A stretch of 42,356 nt of DNA from a virus, in IMG/VR virus record IMGVR_UViG_3300044798_000128, positions 1-42,356 of that record. One strand, 5' to 3'. The notes beneath the pieces are model-generated. The model saw only the letters and a list, made by a program, of their open reading frames with translations. It was not told the origin of the DNA and did no database searches. Numbering within the stretch: position 1 is the stretch's first letter; every line of letters starts with the position of its first letter. Below, in pieces: positions 6,831 through 14,842 of the stretch. The translations under genes were made by a program, and so were the position numbers.

Positions 6831-7433
6831 ATGAAAACCAAGAGCCAACCGGATCAGATCATTAACAAATGTATACCGCTGGCGACGCTGAGGCCACATC
6901 CGCGCAATTATAATCAGCATGATGAGGCGCAGATCGGCGACTTGCGCTTGAGTTTGCGGACATTCGGGCAGGTGCGCTCAATCGTGGTGCAGGCTCTGAC
7001 GCGGGGCCGCAATAGTTTTTTGACGGTGGCCGGGCACGGGCTGGTTGCGGCAGCACGGCTGGAGGGGTTCACCGAATTGCGTGCCGACGTGATCCCGGCC
7101 AAGTGGGATGAGACGCTGGTGCTGGCTTACCTGGCGGCGGACAATGAATTGGCAAAACGCGCAAATCCCGACGAGGCCCAACTTGCCAAACTGGCAGAGG
7201 ACGTGGAGCGCGAGCGCGGCGCGGGCTTGGCGGCGCTGGCGGCGGGTTCCGAGGAGCGGCTGAAGGAATTGCGGGCAAGTCTGGCTCAAGCTGAGACGGA
7301 TGGCAAGGTGAGTAACGATGAAATTCCAGAACAATGGATGATCGTCATCGAATGTTCATCCGAACAGCATCAAAAGCAGTTGTTGGAGCAATTCATGTCG
7401 GAAGGATTGAAATGCAGAGCGTTGATCAGTTGA
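6831..7433 (+). CDS. ParB/Srx-domain protein (second ParB-like)
   Basis: 200 residues. The N-terminal half (PLATLRPHPRNYNQHDEAQI ... SIVVQ ... TVAGHGLVAAARLEG ... LRADVIPAKWDE) is a ParB/sulfiredoxin-type domain with the G-H-G variant of its motif. It lacks the ParB DNA-binding helix-turn-helix; the C-terminal tail (EQWMIVIECSSEQHQKQLLE) is a short mixed domain. In phages such domains sit next to DNA methylases and other modification genes; some cut or hydrolyse NTPs. The following ABC-GNAT gene overlaps it by 22 bases, so both are probably made together. Substrate unknown. Confidence 0.75.
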   Translation: MKTKSQPDQIINKCIPLATLRPHPRNYNQHDEAQIGDLRLSLRTFGQVRSIVVQALTRGRNSFLTVAGHGLVAAARLEGFTELRADVIPAKWDETLVLAYLAADNELAKRANPDEAQLAKLAEDVERERGAGLAALAAGSEERLKELRASLAQAETDGKVSNDEIPEQWMIVIECSSEQHQKQLLEQFMSEGLKCRALIS

Positions 7434-8548
7434 AAGCAACCATCGTCAGGGATTCGCCCATCATCCAGACAGCGCGCGTGATGCAGATTTCCGGCATCTT
7501 TGACGTGCCTCCCTGCGAGCACAGCGCGGAGCGATGGGAAGTTTCCTTGCCACTAGATTTTGAGTGGAACATCGGCCTGATCATCGGTCCGTCTGGCTGT
7601 GGCAAGACGACCATCGCGCGTGAATTATTTGGCACATCGGTTTGTTCCGGCTTTGAATGGCCGGATGACAAATCGTTATTGGATGGTTTTCCGCCCGAGA
7701 TGGGCATCAAGGACATCACAGAGATTTTATCGAGCGTCGGTTTTTCATCTCCTCCACTGTGGCTGCGGCCTTTCCGAGTTCTATCTACCGGTCAGCAGAT
7801 GCGCGTTAATGTGGCACGATTGCTGTCAGAGAACAACGACCTGGCCGTGATGGATGAATTCACTTCGGTGGTAGACAGAACGGTCGCTCAAATCGGAAGT
7901 GCCGCGATTGCCAAGACGGTCCGGCGCAGAGGTCAAAAGTTCATCGCGGTGACATGTCATTACGATGTTGAGGAATGGCTGCAGCCGGATTGGGTATACC
8001 AACCGCATACCAACGAGTTCTTGCGGAGGTGTCTTCAATGTCGCCCAAAGATCGAACTTGAGGTTAGCCGCGTGCATCACTCGTGTTGGGGCTTGTTCCA
8101 ACCGTATCATTATTTGAACCAGTCCTTTAACAAAAGTGCCCGATGCTTTGTGGCATTTTTGAAAGGCGAGCCGGTGGCTTTGCAAGCAGTCTTGCCCTCA
8201 CCACATCCGATTGCCAAGAATGTGTACCGGGGACATCGCGCGGTTTGCTTGCCAGATTATCAGGGTGTCGGGATTGGCAATGCGCTGATCACTCATGTGG
8301 CGAGTGCCTATCATGGTATCGGACGGCGCACTTTGATCACGACCGCATCGCCCACACTGATAATCCGTTGGTCGCGTGATGCAAAGTGGCAATGTATTCG
8401 AAAACCGCATCTTGCAGCGTCGAGAGGAAAAACGACGGGAAAGGCAATGCGCGCCTGGATACCTGCCATCAATCGTCTGACGAGCACTTGGGAATATATC
8501 GGCCCTGCGATGGATGAGCAGACAGCAAGAAACTTGATTTATGAATAG
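7412..8548 (+). CDS. ABC-type ATPase fused to GNAT acyltransferase
   Basis: 378 residues. ATPase part: Walker A GPSGCGKTT (59-67), signature LSTGQQ (124-129), Walker B LAVMDE (144-149), H-loop VTCHYD (H184). No membrane segments, so not a transporter. GNAT part: from HHSCWGLFQPYHYLNQ to the end, with the acyl-CoA loop DYQGVGIGNAL (about 285). Start 7412 is chosen for GGAAGG six bases upstream. Mu Mom, a DNA base-modifying enzyme, has a GNAT fold, and this fusion beside a ParB/Srx protein fits a DNA-modification role; that is inference. The chemical group and target are unknown. Confidence 0.8.
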   Translation: MQSVDQLKATIVRDSPIIQTARVMQISGIFDVPPCEHSAERWEVSLPLDFEWNIGLIIGPSGCGKTTIARELFGTSVCSGFEWPDDKSLLDGFPPEMGIKDITEILSSVGFSSPPLWLRPFRVLSTGQQMRVNVARLLSENNDLAVMDEFTSVVDRTVAQIGSAAIAKTVRRRGQKFIAVTCHYDVEEWLQPDWVYQPHTNEFLRRCLQCRPKIELEVSRVHHSCWGLFQPYHYLNQSFNKSARCFVAFLKGEPVALQAVLPSPHPIAKNVYRGHRAVCLPDYQGVGIGNALITHVASAYHGIGRRTLITTASPTLIIRWSRDAKWQCIRKPHLAASRGKTTGKAMRAWIPAINRLTSTWEYIGPAMDEQTARNLIYE

Positions 8549-8563
8549 AGGACGTGAAAGGAG

Positions 8564-8980
8564 CTAATCTGTAGCAAGATGAGCCATTGGGAAATTTGAC
8601 ACCCAAGCAGATTGAATGCCTCTGGGAGTTGCTGATGCAGGAAATTCAATTGGCGTCACATCAATCAAACCAATGATGACAGCGTATCGCGATTTCGATT
8701 TGTGCGTGAAATATGCACTGGTTTCAGCGCCGCTGAAGGGCTGAACAAGCTCGGCGAGGGATTGAATGTCAGTCGGGGTAAGCGATTCAAATTTGAGCAC
8801 ATACTCGACACGCGCGCGCAGTTTGATCTCGCCACCGGTTTCCTTGAACAAAATAAAATCGCCCGGCTGAGTATTCCAGGCGAGCGGGCGATTGACTGAC
8901 AATCGGCACTCGACTGTTTTCATCCCGCTCTTGATGCGCGCGAGCGGCTCTGACTGAATGAAGGCGACGTGTGTTTTCAT
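8564..8980 (-). CDS. ASCH-domain (PUA-like) protein
   Basis: 138 residues starting MKTHVAFIQSEPLARIKSGM, then KTVECRLSVNRP, QPGDFILFKETGGEIKLRAR and a closing beta region: the order of an ASCH domain (signature around G-x-K-x-x-E-x-R). ASCH and related PUA-like folds bind RNA or modified bases. It is transcribed against its neighbours and ends 15 bases from the ABC-GNAT gene. The start is set by the near-consensus promoter at 8988-9015, whose transcript would begin at or just before the ATG, so it may be leaderless. Possibly a lysogenic moron or a reader of a DNA mark (inference). Confidence 0.75.
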   Translation of the reverse strand: MKTHVAFIQSEPLARIKSGMKTVECRLSVNRPLAWNTQPGDFILFKETGGEIKLRARVEYVLKFESLTPTDIQSLAELVQPFSGAETSAYFTHKSKSRYAVIIGLIDVTPIEFPASATPRGIQSAWVSNFPMAHLATD

Positions 8981-8987
8981 ATCTCTA

Positions 8988-9015
8988 ATTCTACGGAGAA
9001 TGGTGGCGTTGTCAA
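8988..9015 (-). promoter_or_regulatory. Sigma70 promoter for the ASCH gene
   Basis: On the minus strand: TTGACA (9015-9010), 16-base spacer, TAGAAT (8993-8988). The -35 is perfect and the -10 has five of six. The -10 is covered by a near-palindrome ATTCTACGGAGAAT (8988-9001), a possible operator. The expected start of transcription is about at the ATG (8980). Confidence 0.7.
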
Positions 9016-9081
9016 GAGAAACGTTTGTGCGGAGAATTATGTCACTCCAACTAACTTTGCTGGATTTTGCGATTGAGCGGA

Positions 9082-9102
9082 AATAATGGCGATTACTGAT
9101 AC
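9082..9102 (+). repeat. Dispersed 21-bp box, copy 3 (covers the terS start codon)
   Basis: Left block AATAAT, spacer GGCG, right block ATTACTGATAC. The start codon of terS (9086-9088) is inside the box, so a protein bound to the DNA, or structure in the RNA, would sit on the translation start. Confidence 0.85.
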
Positions 9103-9664
9103 TGCCAAAACCGAAGCACATAACAAGAAATCGCGCCAGGAGCTCGAGGCGTGGCTTGATTCTCTGCCGGACAAACTCAAGGCGCCATGGATCGAGGGCT
9201 ATCTGTATCTCCGCAGCGTTTGCAAGGCCAGTCCGCATGATGCGATGTTGGCGGTGTGGCTTTCGGTGGCATCATACGACCGGGGCAATCTCAAATCACG
9301 CGACGACTTTAGCGCGTTCATCGGCGTGAGCCGGGCGGTGACGTATCAATGGGAGCGCCGCCGGCCGCAGATCAGGGAGTGGGTCGAGGAGTTGCAATTC
9401 ATGCGGCTGCATGGTGCGCACCTGGCTGAGGTGGACGAACGCACTTATCTGGCCGCCATCGGCAAGGAAGGATCGGCCTCGGATCGCAAACTTTATTATG
9501 AGCGGGCCGGCGTACTCAAGACTGAGGGCAAACTCAAATTGGTGGGCGGCGACAAGGATGATGGCGATGCGCCTATTGAATTCAGGCGAGCGGAAGAGTT
9601 GCCCGACGATGAACTTGCAACCATCGCCGCAGGAGGCCGCCCAGGAGCTGCTGAGGCGGCGTGA
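9086..9664 (+). CDS. terS: Terminase small subunit
   Basis: 192 residues, directly before the large terminase. A helical N-terminus with a helix-turn-helix-like stretch (SRDDFSAFIGVSRAVTYQWERR, about 72-93) fits DNA recognition by a small terminase. No strong ribosome site precedes the ATG (GAGCGG only), and the 21-bp box covers the start codon. It overlaps terL by 56 bases. Identification rests on position and the helix-turn-helix. Confidence 0.75.
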   Translation: MAITDTAKTEAHNKKSRQELEAWLDSLPDKLKAPWIEGYLYLRSVCKASPHDAMLAVWLSVASYDRGNLKSRDDFSAFIGVSRAVTYQWERRRPQIREWVEELQFMRLHGAHLAEVDERTYLAAIGKEGSASDRKLYYERAGVLKTEGKLKLVGGDKDDGDAPIEFRRAEELPDDELATIAAGGRPGAAEAA

Positions 9665-11054
9665 GGCGCGCAAGCGCCTGGTGAACTTTACCAACTATAC
9701 ATTCCCGCAGTACATTGCGGAACCGGCGCACGCATTTTTGGCGGGCGTGCTCGACCAGGTCGCCGAGTTGAAACTGCGGCGGGTGATGATTTTTGCGCCG
9801 CCCCAACATGGCAAGAGCGAGCTGGTGAGCGTGCGGCTGCCCGCCTTTTGGCTGGGCCGGCATCCCGACGATCCGATCATCCTGACGAGTTACGCGGCTG
9901 GCCTGGCGGAAACCAAGTCGCGCGAATCACGCCGGGTGGTCGAGAGCGCAGAGTACAAAGCACTCTTTGCCGTGGGCACGCCGCGCGATTCGCGCGCGGT
10001 GGCGCACTGGGGGATCGCAGGCCGGCGCGGCGGGATGCTCGCCGCGGGCGTCGGCGGTCCAATCACGGGCCACGGGGCGCTGCTCGGCCTGGTGGATGAT
10101 CCCTTTGAGAATTGGGAGCAGGCGCAAAGCCAGACCTACCGCGATCGCGTGTGGGATTGGTGGAAGTCCACTTTCCGCACGCGCATCTGGGAAGGCGGCG
10201 CCGTGGTGCTGGTGATGACACGCTGGCATGAGGACGACCTGGCCGGTCGCCTCATCGGCGATCAGGGCGGCGAGTGGACGATCGTGCGCCTGCCCGCGCT
10301 GGCGGAATCGCAGGACGAGCGCGACGATAGCAACAAGCGGCTGGGATTGCCGGACGGATTACCCGATCTGCTAGGGCGCGCGCCCGGCGAGCCGCTTTGC
10401 CCGCGACGTTTCAGCCGCGACGCGCTCGACTCGATCAAGCGCGATGTGGGCAGCCAGGTGTGGAACGCCGAGTACCAGGGCGTGCCTCGGGCGCCGGAAG
10501 GCAACCGGTTCAAGCGGGCTTGGTTTGAGATTGTCGAGGTGGCCCCGTCCAAGGCGCGGCGTGTGCGCTACTGGGACAAGGCGGGCAGCATGGGCAGAGG
10601 GGCCTACTCGGCGGGCGTTCTGATTGCAGAGGCGCGCGGCATTTACTATATCGAGGATGTGGTGCGCGGGCAATGGTCGGCGCTGGAGCGCGAGACGAAT
10701 ATCAAACAAACGGCGCAACTCGATCAGGCGCGCGGGCGCGTGGATATCTGGCATGAGCAAGAGCCTGGGAGCGGTGGCAAAGAATCGGCAGAATCCACGA
10801 CGCGCAACCTGGCCGGTTTCATCGTTCACGCCGACCGGCCCACCGGCAACAAGGACGTCCGGATGGAGCCATTCGCGGCTCAGGCGGAAGCGGGAAATGT
10901 AAAGTTGGTGCGGGGTACGTGGAACCAGGCCTGGGTTGAGGAGATCTGCGCGATCCCCAGCGGGACGTATCGAGATCAAGGCGACGCCAGCTCAGGCGCG
11001 TTCAACAAGTTGGCCGGCGCGGCCAACCAACGGGGCTTTGCATACGAGTACTGA
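9609..11054 (+). CDS. terL: Terminase large subunit
   Basis: 481 residues from ATG 9609. ATPase: Walker A APPQHGKS (63-70), Walker B LLGLVDDP (158-165), coupling motif TRWHED (204-209). Nuclease: YWDKAG with D323, EQEPGSGG (383-390) and GDASSGAF with D459, the acidic set of the RNase H-like terminase nuclease. It pumps DNA into the prohead at the portal and cuts it. Full length and intact. Confidence 0.95.
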   Translation: MNLQPSPQEAAQELLRRREARKRLVNFTNYTFPQYIAEPAHAFLAGVLDQVAELKLRRVMIFAPPQHGKSELVSVRLPAFWLGRHPDDPIILTSYAAGLAETKSRESRRVVESAEYKALFAVGTPRDSRAVAHWGIAGRRGGMLAAGVGGPITGHGALLGLVDDPFENWEQAQSQTYRDRVWDWWKSTFRTRIWEGGAVVLVMTRWHEDDLAGRLIGDQGGEWTIVRLPALAESQDERDDSNKRLGLPDGLPDLLGRAPGEPLCPRRFSRDALDSIKRDVGSQVWNAEYQGVPRAPEGNRFKRAWFEIVEVAPSKARRVRYWDKAGSMGRGAYSAGVLIAEARGIYYIEDVVRGQWSALERETNIKQTAQLDQARGRVDIWHEQEPGSGGKESAESTTRNLAGFIVHADRPTGNKDVRMEPFAAQAEAGNVKLVRGTWNQAWVEEICAIPSGTYRDQGDASSGAFNKLAGAANQRGFAYEY

Positions 11055-11073
11055 TAATGAATATTACTCTCAC
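11053..11073 (+). repeat. Possible degenerate 21-bp box at the portal start
   Basis: Left block GATAAT, spacer GAAT, right half ATTACTCTCAC (8 of 11 match). Like copy 3 it overlaps the start codon (11057). Upstream TACTGATA (11049-11056) repeats part of the core. May be chance. Confidence 0.3.
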
Positions 11074-12478
11074 TGAACTGGCGTATCTGCAGTGGCTGGA
11101 AGGCGAGGAAAAGACTCGCCAGCAAAACATTCTGATGGCGCGCGAATACTATGACGGCGATCAGGATGTTCGGTTGACTGACCGCCAGCGCCAGTACCTC
11201 GGATTCGAGCAGGGCGGCAAATTTTGCCTCAATTATTGCGGCGACGTGGTGGATGCTGTCGAAGAGCGATTGCAGATCAAATCATTCACCTGTCAGGCAC
11301 CGGCGGTGGGGCAGTGGATCGCCGAGACTTTTGCCAGCAATCGGATGGATGCCGGCCAGCGGAATGTACATTCCGGCGCCGTCCTGGATGGCGAGCATTT
11401 TGTGATCGTAGACTGGGATCAGAAAGCAAAGCGCATCCATTTCTATCCTCATCCGCGCTATACCGATCCGAGCCTCGGCGGGACCGGGTTCGGATGCAGG
11501 GCGCACTATCCAGATGACGACGCCAGCCAGGCGATGCTGTTTGTGAGTAAACGCTGGACAGAGACGATAACCGACGACGCCGGCCGGCGGCAGACACTGC
11601 AACGGATGACGCTTTACTATGCCGACCGCATCGAGAAATATGTGATGGGCAAAGGCGGAGAATGGGCCGAGTTCCAGGAGGAAGGCCAGGCCTGGCCAGT
11701 GCGGTGGGTTGATATTGGCGGGAAGCCATTGGGGATCCCGGCGATTCATTTTCAGAATCCAGCTCTGCGTACCGAACTCTGGCATGCCTTCGACGTGCAG
11801 GACATGATCAACAAAACGGCGCTAGATCTGGCCGCGGCCAGTGATACGGCGGGCTTTCGCATTCTCTTTGCGCATGGTTGGATTCCGACGACAGACGGCA
11901 AGGAGCCGGCAGAGGATGGCAGCAACCTGCTCAAGATCGCACCAGGGCAGATCATTGGCTCGTCGAGCGAGAGTGCCGGACTGGACCCGATTGAGCCGGC
12001 TCCCCTTTCGGGGCTGGAGAGTGTGCTCGACGGGTGGATCATGCGCCTGGCGGGGGTGACGGGAACGCCGGTCAGCCGATTCCAGATGACCAAACAGATC
12101 GCCGCCGAGGGGACGCTCAAAGAGCAGAACAGCAAATTGGTGTCCAAGGTAGAGGCCAGGCAAATCACTTTCGGGAATGCCTGGGAGGATTGCCTGGGCA
12201 TGGCGCGCCGGCTGGCTAACACGTTCGGCGGCGCCGGCCTCGACGAGGAACCGGCGATTGAGACGCAATGGAATCCGGCGGCCGTGCGCGATGAGACGGC
12301 GGAGCTGGAGCGGATAGCCCTGAAGCGAGAAAAGTTGCAGGTGCCACTCTTCCAGATCTGGGCCGAGGCAGGCTACAGCCAGGAGCAAATTGACAAGATG
12401 ATGGCGGCTCCCGAGATCCGGAACTTGACGTTCGCCACCTATCCGGGCGCGGCGACTGCGGGAGGCAGCGGTGGCTGA
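11057..12478 (+). CDS. Portal protein
   Basis: 473 residues, two bases after terL. Start (LAYLQWLEGEEKTRQQNILM), a central VVDAVEERL region, ALDLAAASDTAGF, and LAGVTGTPVSRF followed by a long C-terminal helix region (EQNSKLVSKVEARQITFGNA) match SPP1 gp6-type portals. It forms the ring where DNA enters the head. The order terS-terL-portal-minor head supports this. Confidence 0.9.
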   Translation: MNITLTELAYLQWLEGEEKTRQQNILMAREYYDGDQDVRLTDRQRQYLGFEQGGKFCLNYCGDVVDAVEERLQIKSFTCQAPAVGQWIAETFASNRMDAGQRNVHSGAVLDGEHFVIVDWDQKAKRIHFYPHPRYTDPSLGGTGFGCRAHYPDDDASQAMLFVSKRWTETITDDAGRRQTLQRMTLYYADRIEKYVMGKGGEWAEFQEEGQAWPVRWVDIGGKPLGIPAIHFQNPALRTELWHAFDVQDMINKTALDLAAASDTAGFRILFAHGWIPTTDGKEPAEDGSNLLKIAPGQIIGSSSESAGLDPIEPAPLSGLESVLDGWIMRLAGVTGTPVSRFQMTKQIAAEGTLKEQNSKLVSKVEARQITFGNAWEDCLGMARRLANTFGGAGLDEEPAIETQWNPAAVRDETAELERIALKREKLQVPLFQIWAEAGYSQEQIDKMMAAPEIRNLTFATYPGAATAGGSGG

Positions 12479-13193
12479 CTTGAGCGACCGCGCGGCGTGG
12501 GAGGCACGACTCCAAGCGGCGGTGGCCGGGCTGCAGCCGAGCCAGTTGCAGCGACTCGTGGCCGAGATGAAACTGCAGGCGGATCTCGAGGGCGTGACGG
12601 TGACCGAGTCGCTCTGGGAGCAATTCAACCAGGAGACGCAGGCGGCCATCCGCCCGATCCTGGAGGGGATTTTTATCGCCTCGGCCCGCGAGGCGGCGGC
12701 GCAGTATCCGACGTTGGCAGTGAATTGGACGTTGGTCAATACGCAGGCAGCCGACTGGGCGAGCGGATATTCATTCGACCTGGTGCGGCTGATTGACAGC
12801 ACTACGCGGGAGGGGCTGCAAACGGCGGTCAGCATCTATTTCAAAACGGCTGAAACGATGGGCGATCTGCGAGCAGCCCTTGCCCAGTTCGTGCCGACGA
12901 TCCAGGACACGCTCGGGCGGACACTCTACGCGACGACACGGGCGAGCATGATTGCGACGACCGAGGTGACGCGGGCGGCCACGCAGGGCGAGTTGCAGTG
13001 GGTGGAAATCATCAAGGACGAGAATCCTGACATCCGCGTCGCCGAGATTTGGCAGACCAATCGAGACGAGTTGGTGTGCCCGCAATGTGGGCCGCGCCAG
13101 GGGAAACGGATTCGAGGCGATGCGTTTCCGCCGGCGCATCCGCGCTGCCGATGCTGGACGAATACCGAGATCGTTTTACCAGAGGGCGCATGA
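12471..13193 (+). CDS. Minor head protein, SPP1 gp7 / Mu F-like
   Basis: 240 residues with a GTG start at 12471; GGAGG stands five bases before it inside the end of the portal gene. The C-terminal part IWQTNRDELVCPQCGPRQG followed by FPPAHPRCRCW is the Cys/His pattern of the gp7/Mu F domain. These proteins are packaged with the portal and may be ejected with DNA. It overlaps the portal gene by eight bases and the next gene by four. Confidence 0.88.
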   Translation: MADLSDRAAWEARLQAAVAGLQPSQLQRLVAEMKLQADLEGVTVTESLWEQFNQETQAAIRPILEGIFIASAREAAAQYPTLAVNWTLVNTQAADWASGYSFDLVRLIDSTTREGLQTAVSIYFKTAETMGDLRAALAQFVPTIQDTLGRTLYATTRASMIATTEVTRAATQGELQWVEIIKDENPDIRVAEIWQTNRDELVCPQCGPRQGKRIRGDAFPPAHPRCRCWTNTEIVLPEGA

Positions 13194-13681
13194 GCGACAC
13201 GATCCGCATCGAGGGCATTGAGCCGCTGCTGGCCAAGATCAAGAGCTTGCAGGAATTAAGGATGGTGACGGGCGCGGTCAAGGCGGCCGCGCTGCACGTC
13301 AAGGGCAAGATTGACGTCTATCCAGAGGCGAAGCGGCCGACGCGGGCGAGTGTGTACGGCAAGGCGTTCAAGAGCGACAAGCAGCGCCGGTACTTTTTCT
13401 GGGCGTTGCGCGAGGGCAAAATAGAGGTGCCCTACCGTCGGGGCGAATCGCCCGGCAGCCAGACCTTTGGCCGGCGCTGGACGATCGCCACCAGCAACGC
13501 GGGTCTGACGGCAGAGATCGGGAACAATGCGAGTTATGGGCCGCTGCTGATGGATTCAGGGCGACAATCGCTATATGCCAAAGCGGTGGGATGGCACACG
13601 ACCGATGCGGTCCTGGACGAGGAAACCGAGACGGTGACGCGGATGGTCACGGATGAGATCGAGCGGGTGCTTGAGGAATAA
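13190..13681 (+). CDS. Neck/tail-completion-like protein
   Basis: 163 residues from ATG 13190 (ATGA overlap). Contains LLAKIKSLQELRMVTGAVKA, KRPTRASVYGK and ASYGPLLMDSGRQS, a pattern seen in HK97 gp10-like and virion morphogenesis proteins. Probably involved in head-tail joining. Moderate certainty from position and motif. Confidence 0.6.
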   Translation: MSDTIRIEGIEPLLAKIKSLQELRMVTGAVKAAALHVKGKIDVYPEAKRPTRASVYGKAFKSDKQRRYFFWALREGKIEVPYRRGESPGSQTFGRRWTIATSNAGLTAEIGNNASYGPLLMDSGRQSLYAKAVGWHTTDAVLDEETETVTRMVTDEIERVLEE

Positions 13682-13697
13682 TCACGATTACTGATAC
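13677..13697 (+). repeat. Dispersed 21-bp box, copy 4
   Basis: Left block AATAAT, spacer CACG, right block ATTACTGATAC. It overlaps the last bases of the preceding gene including its TAA stop and ends 23 bases before ATG 13721. Confidence 0.85.
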
Positions 13698-13720
13698 TGA
13701 ATAAGTTACGGAAATAGGCG

Positions 13721-14455
13721 ATGACGCAACTCTGCAACATGACATTTGACGACAATACGCTGACTGGATCGGCGCTCAGTTTCGATTCCGCTGTTACAGA
13801 TGGCGGCGATTTGAGCGTGGCGGCTGCGGCGAAGCTGGCGGGGACAGTCTATGGCGTCAGCGTCAATGTGGATGATGCGAACGACATCTATGGAGTCAAG
13901 TCGTTCAGCGCAGACAAGACTCGTTGCCGACTACGCTTGTATTACAAAAACAGCACTCTATCCGCGACGGACGGGAATGACATCTGCCTGATGAACTGTT
14001 CGTACAGTTCAGGCACGGGCAATTTCAAACTGTGGCTATGGTATCGGTCGGCAAATAGCACGTGGAACATTTATGCAACTGTGCGCGACGATGCTGGAAC
14101 GTACCTCAACACAAGTTATTACTGTGCAGTTTCCGCCGGAGAGCACTACATCGAGATTGACTGGAAGGCGTCAAGCGCGGCGGGCGCTAACAACGGGTTT
14201 CTATCTTTGTACCTTGACGGCACTCTAAAGGAGACAATTTCAAACGTAGACAATGACACTCGTCTGGCGCGTGAGTTGCAGTTCGGCGCTCTCTCGATTT
14301 TGAGTGCGGATCGGGGAGTCTATTACCTGGATGAAATTGTCATCAATGACGACGGTGGGGTGATTGGGGCATACGTGCCGCCAGGACAACCCGCCATTCT
14401 GCGAACATGGGGGATTCCAACGAGCAGGCGCGCTCGCGCTGGAGGGTGGAACTAG
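13721..14455 (+). CDS. Structural protein with concanavalin/LamG-like domain
   Basis: 244 residues. A beta-rich fold with CRLRLYYKNSTL, GEHYIEIDWKASS, GFLSLYLDGTLKETI and YYLDEIVIND looks like the jelly-roll LamG/laminin family that binds sugars or proteins. The end (ILRTWGIPTS) shares RTWGIPT with the product of 15998-16225. Possibly a virion surface protein between neck and scaffold genes. Confidence 0.6.
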   Translation: MTQLCNMTFDDNTLTGSALSFDSAVTDGGDLSVAAAAKLAGTVYGVSVNVDDANDIYGVKSFSADKTRCRLRLYYKNSTLSATDGNDICLMNCSYSSGTGNFKLWLWYRSANSTWNIYATVRDDAGTYLNTSYYCAVSAGEHYIEIDWKASSAAGANNGFLSLYLDGTLKETISNVDNDTRLARELQFGALSILSADRGVYYLDEIVINDDGGVIGAYVPPGQPAILRTWGIPTSRRARAGGWN

Positions 14456-14832
14456 TGGACAAAGAATTGACCATCGGCAAGGTGTACGCAATCGGGCACA
14501 GGCGCAAAGGCGACTTTCGAGCGCAACTGGTGGACATCGTGCCGGGCGATGAGGCCGACCCGTTTTTCCTCATGTTCAAGATTGACACGCGAGAGGGGAG
14601 TGGGCAAGAGAAGTTGGCTCGCGCTCGCAGTGCCAAGATCACGGTCACGAACTTGCGCCCCAGCCTCATCACGCGCATAGAGGAAATGACGGACGGTGAC
14701 GACTGGCTGTGTACACAGCATATCGTGGAAGAGGAGCAGAGGCGGCGGCGGTTGGAACAGCAGCCTGAAAAGAGAGCGAGTCGTATAGATAGAATCAAGG
14801 AACTGATCGCCCGCATCGGCGGAAGCAACTAG
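14455..14832 (+). CDS. Hypothetical protein
   Basis: 125 residues from GTG 14455, which overlaps the previous TAG; GGAGG at 14441-14445 gives good spacing. An in-frame ATG at 14407 has no ribosome site. Mixed N-terminal domain (LTIGKVYAIGHRRKGDFRAQ ...), then a charged helical tail (EEEQRRRRLEQQPEKRASRI). Not recognised. Confidence 0.6.
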   Translation: MDKELTIGKVYAIGHRRKGDFRAQLVDIVPGDEADPFFLMFKIDTREGSGQEKLARARSAKITVTNLRPSLITRIEEMTDGDDWLCTQHIVEEEQRRRRLEQQPEKRASRIDRIKELIARIGGSN

Positions 14833-14842
14833 GAGGTGAGGC

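Noticed and set aside
8556-8599. A gene starting at ATG 8579 after AAAGGAG
   Set aside because: The frame ends after six codons (MSHWEI); it may be a remnant, but it is not a gene.
11822-12835. Long minus-strand open frame (337 codons)
   Set aside because: It is antisense to the portal and gp7-like genes and has Ser/Arg-rich low-information sequence; the plus-strand genes have clear family motifs.
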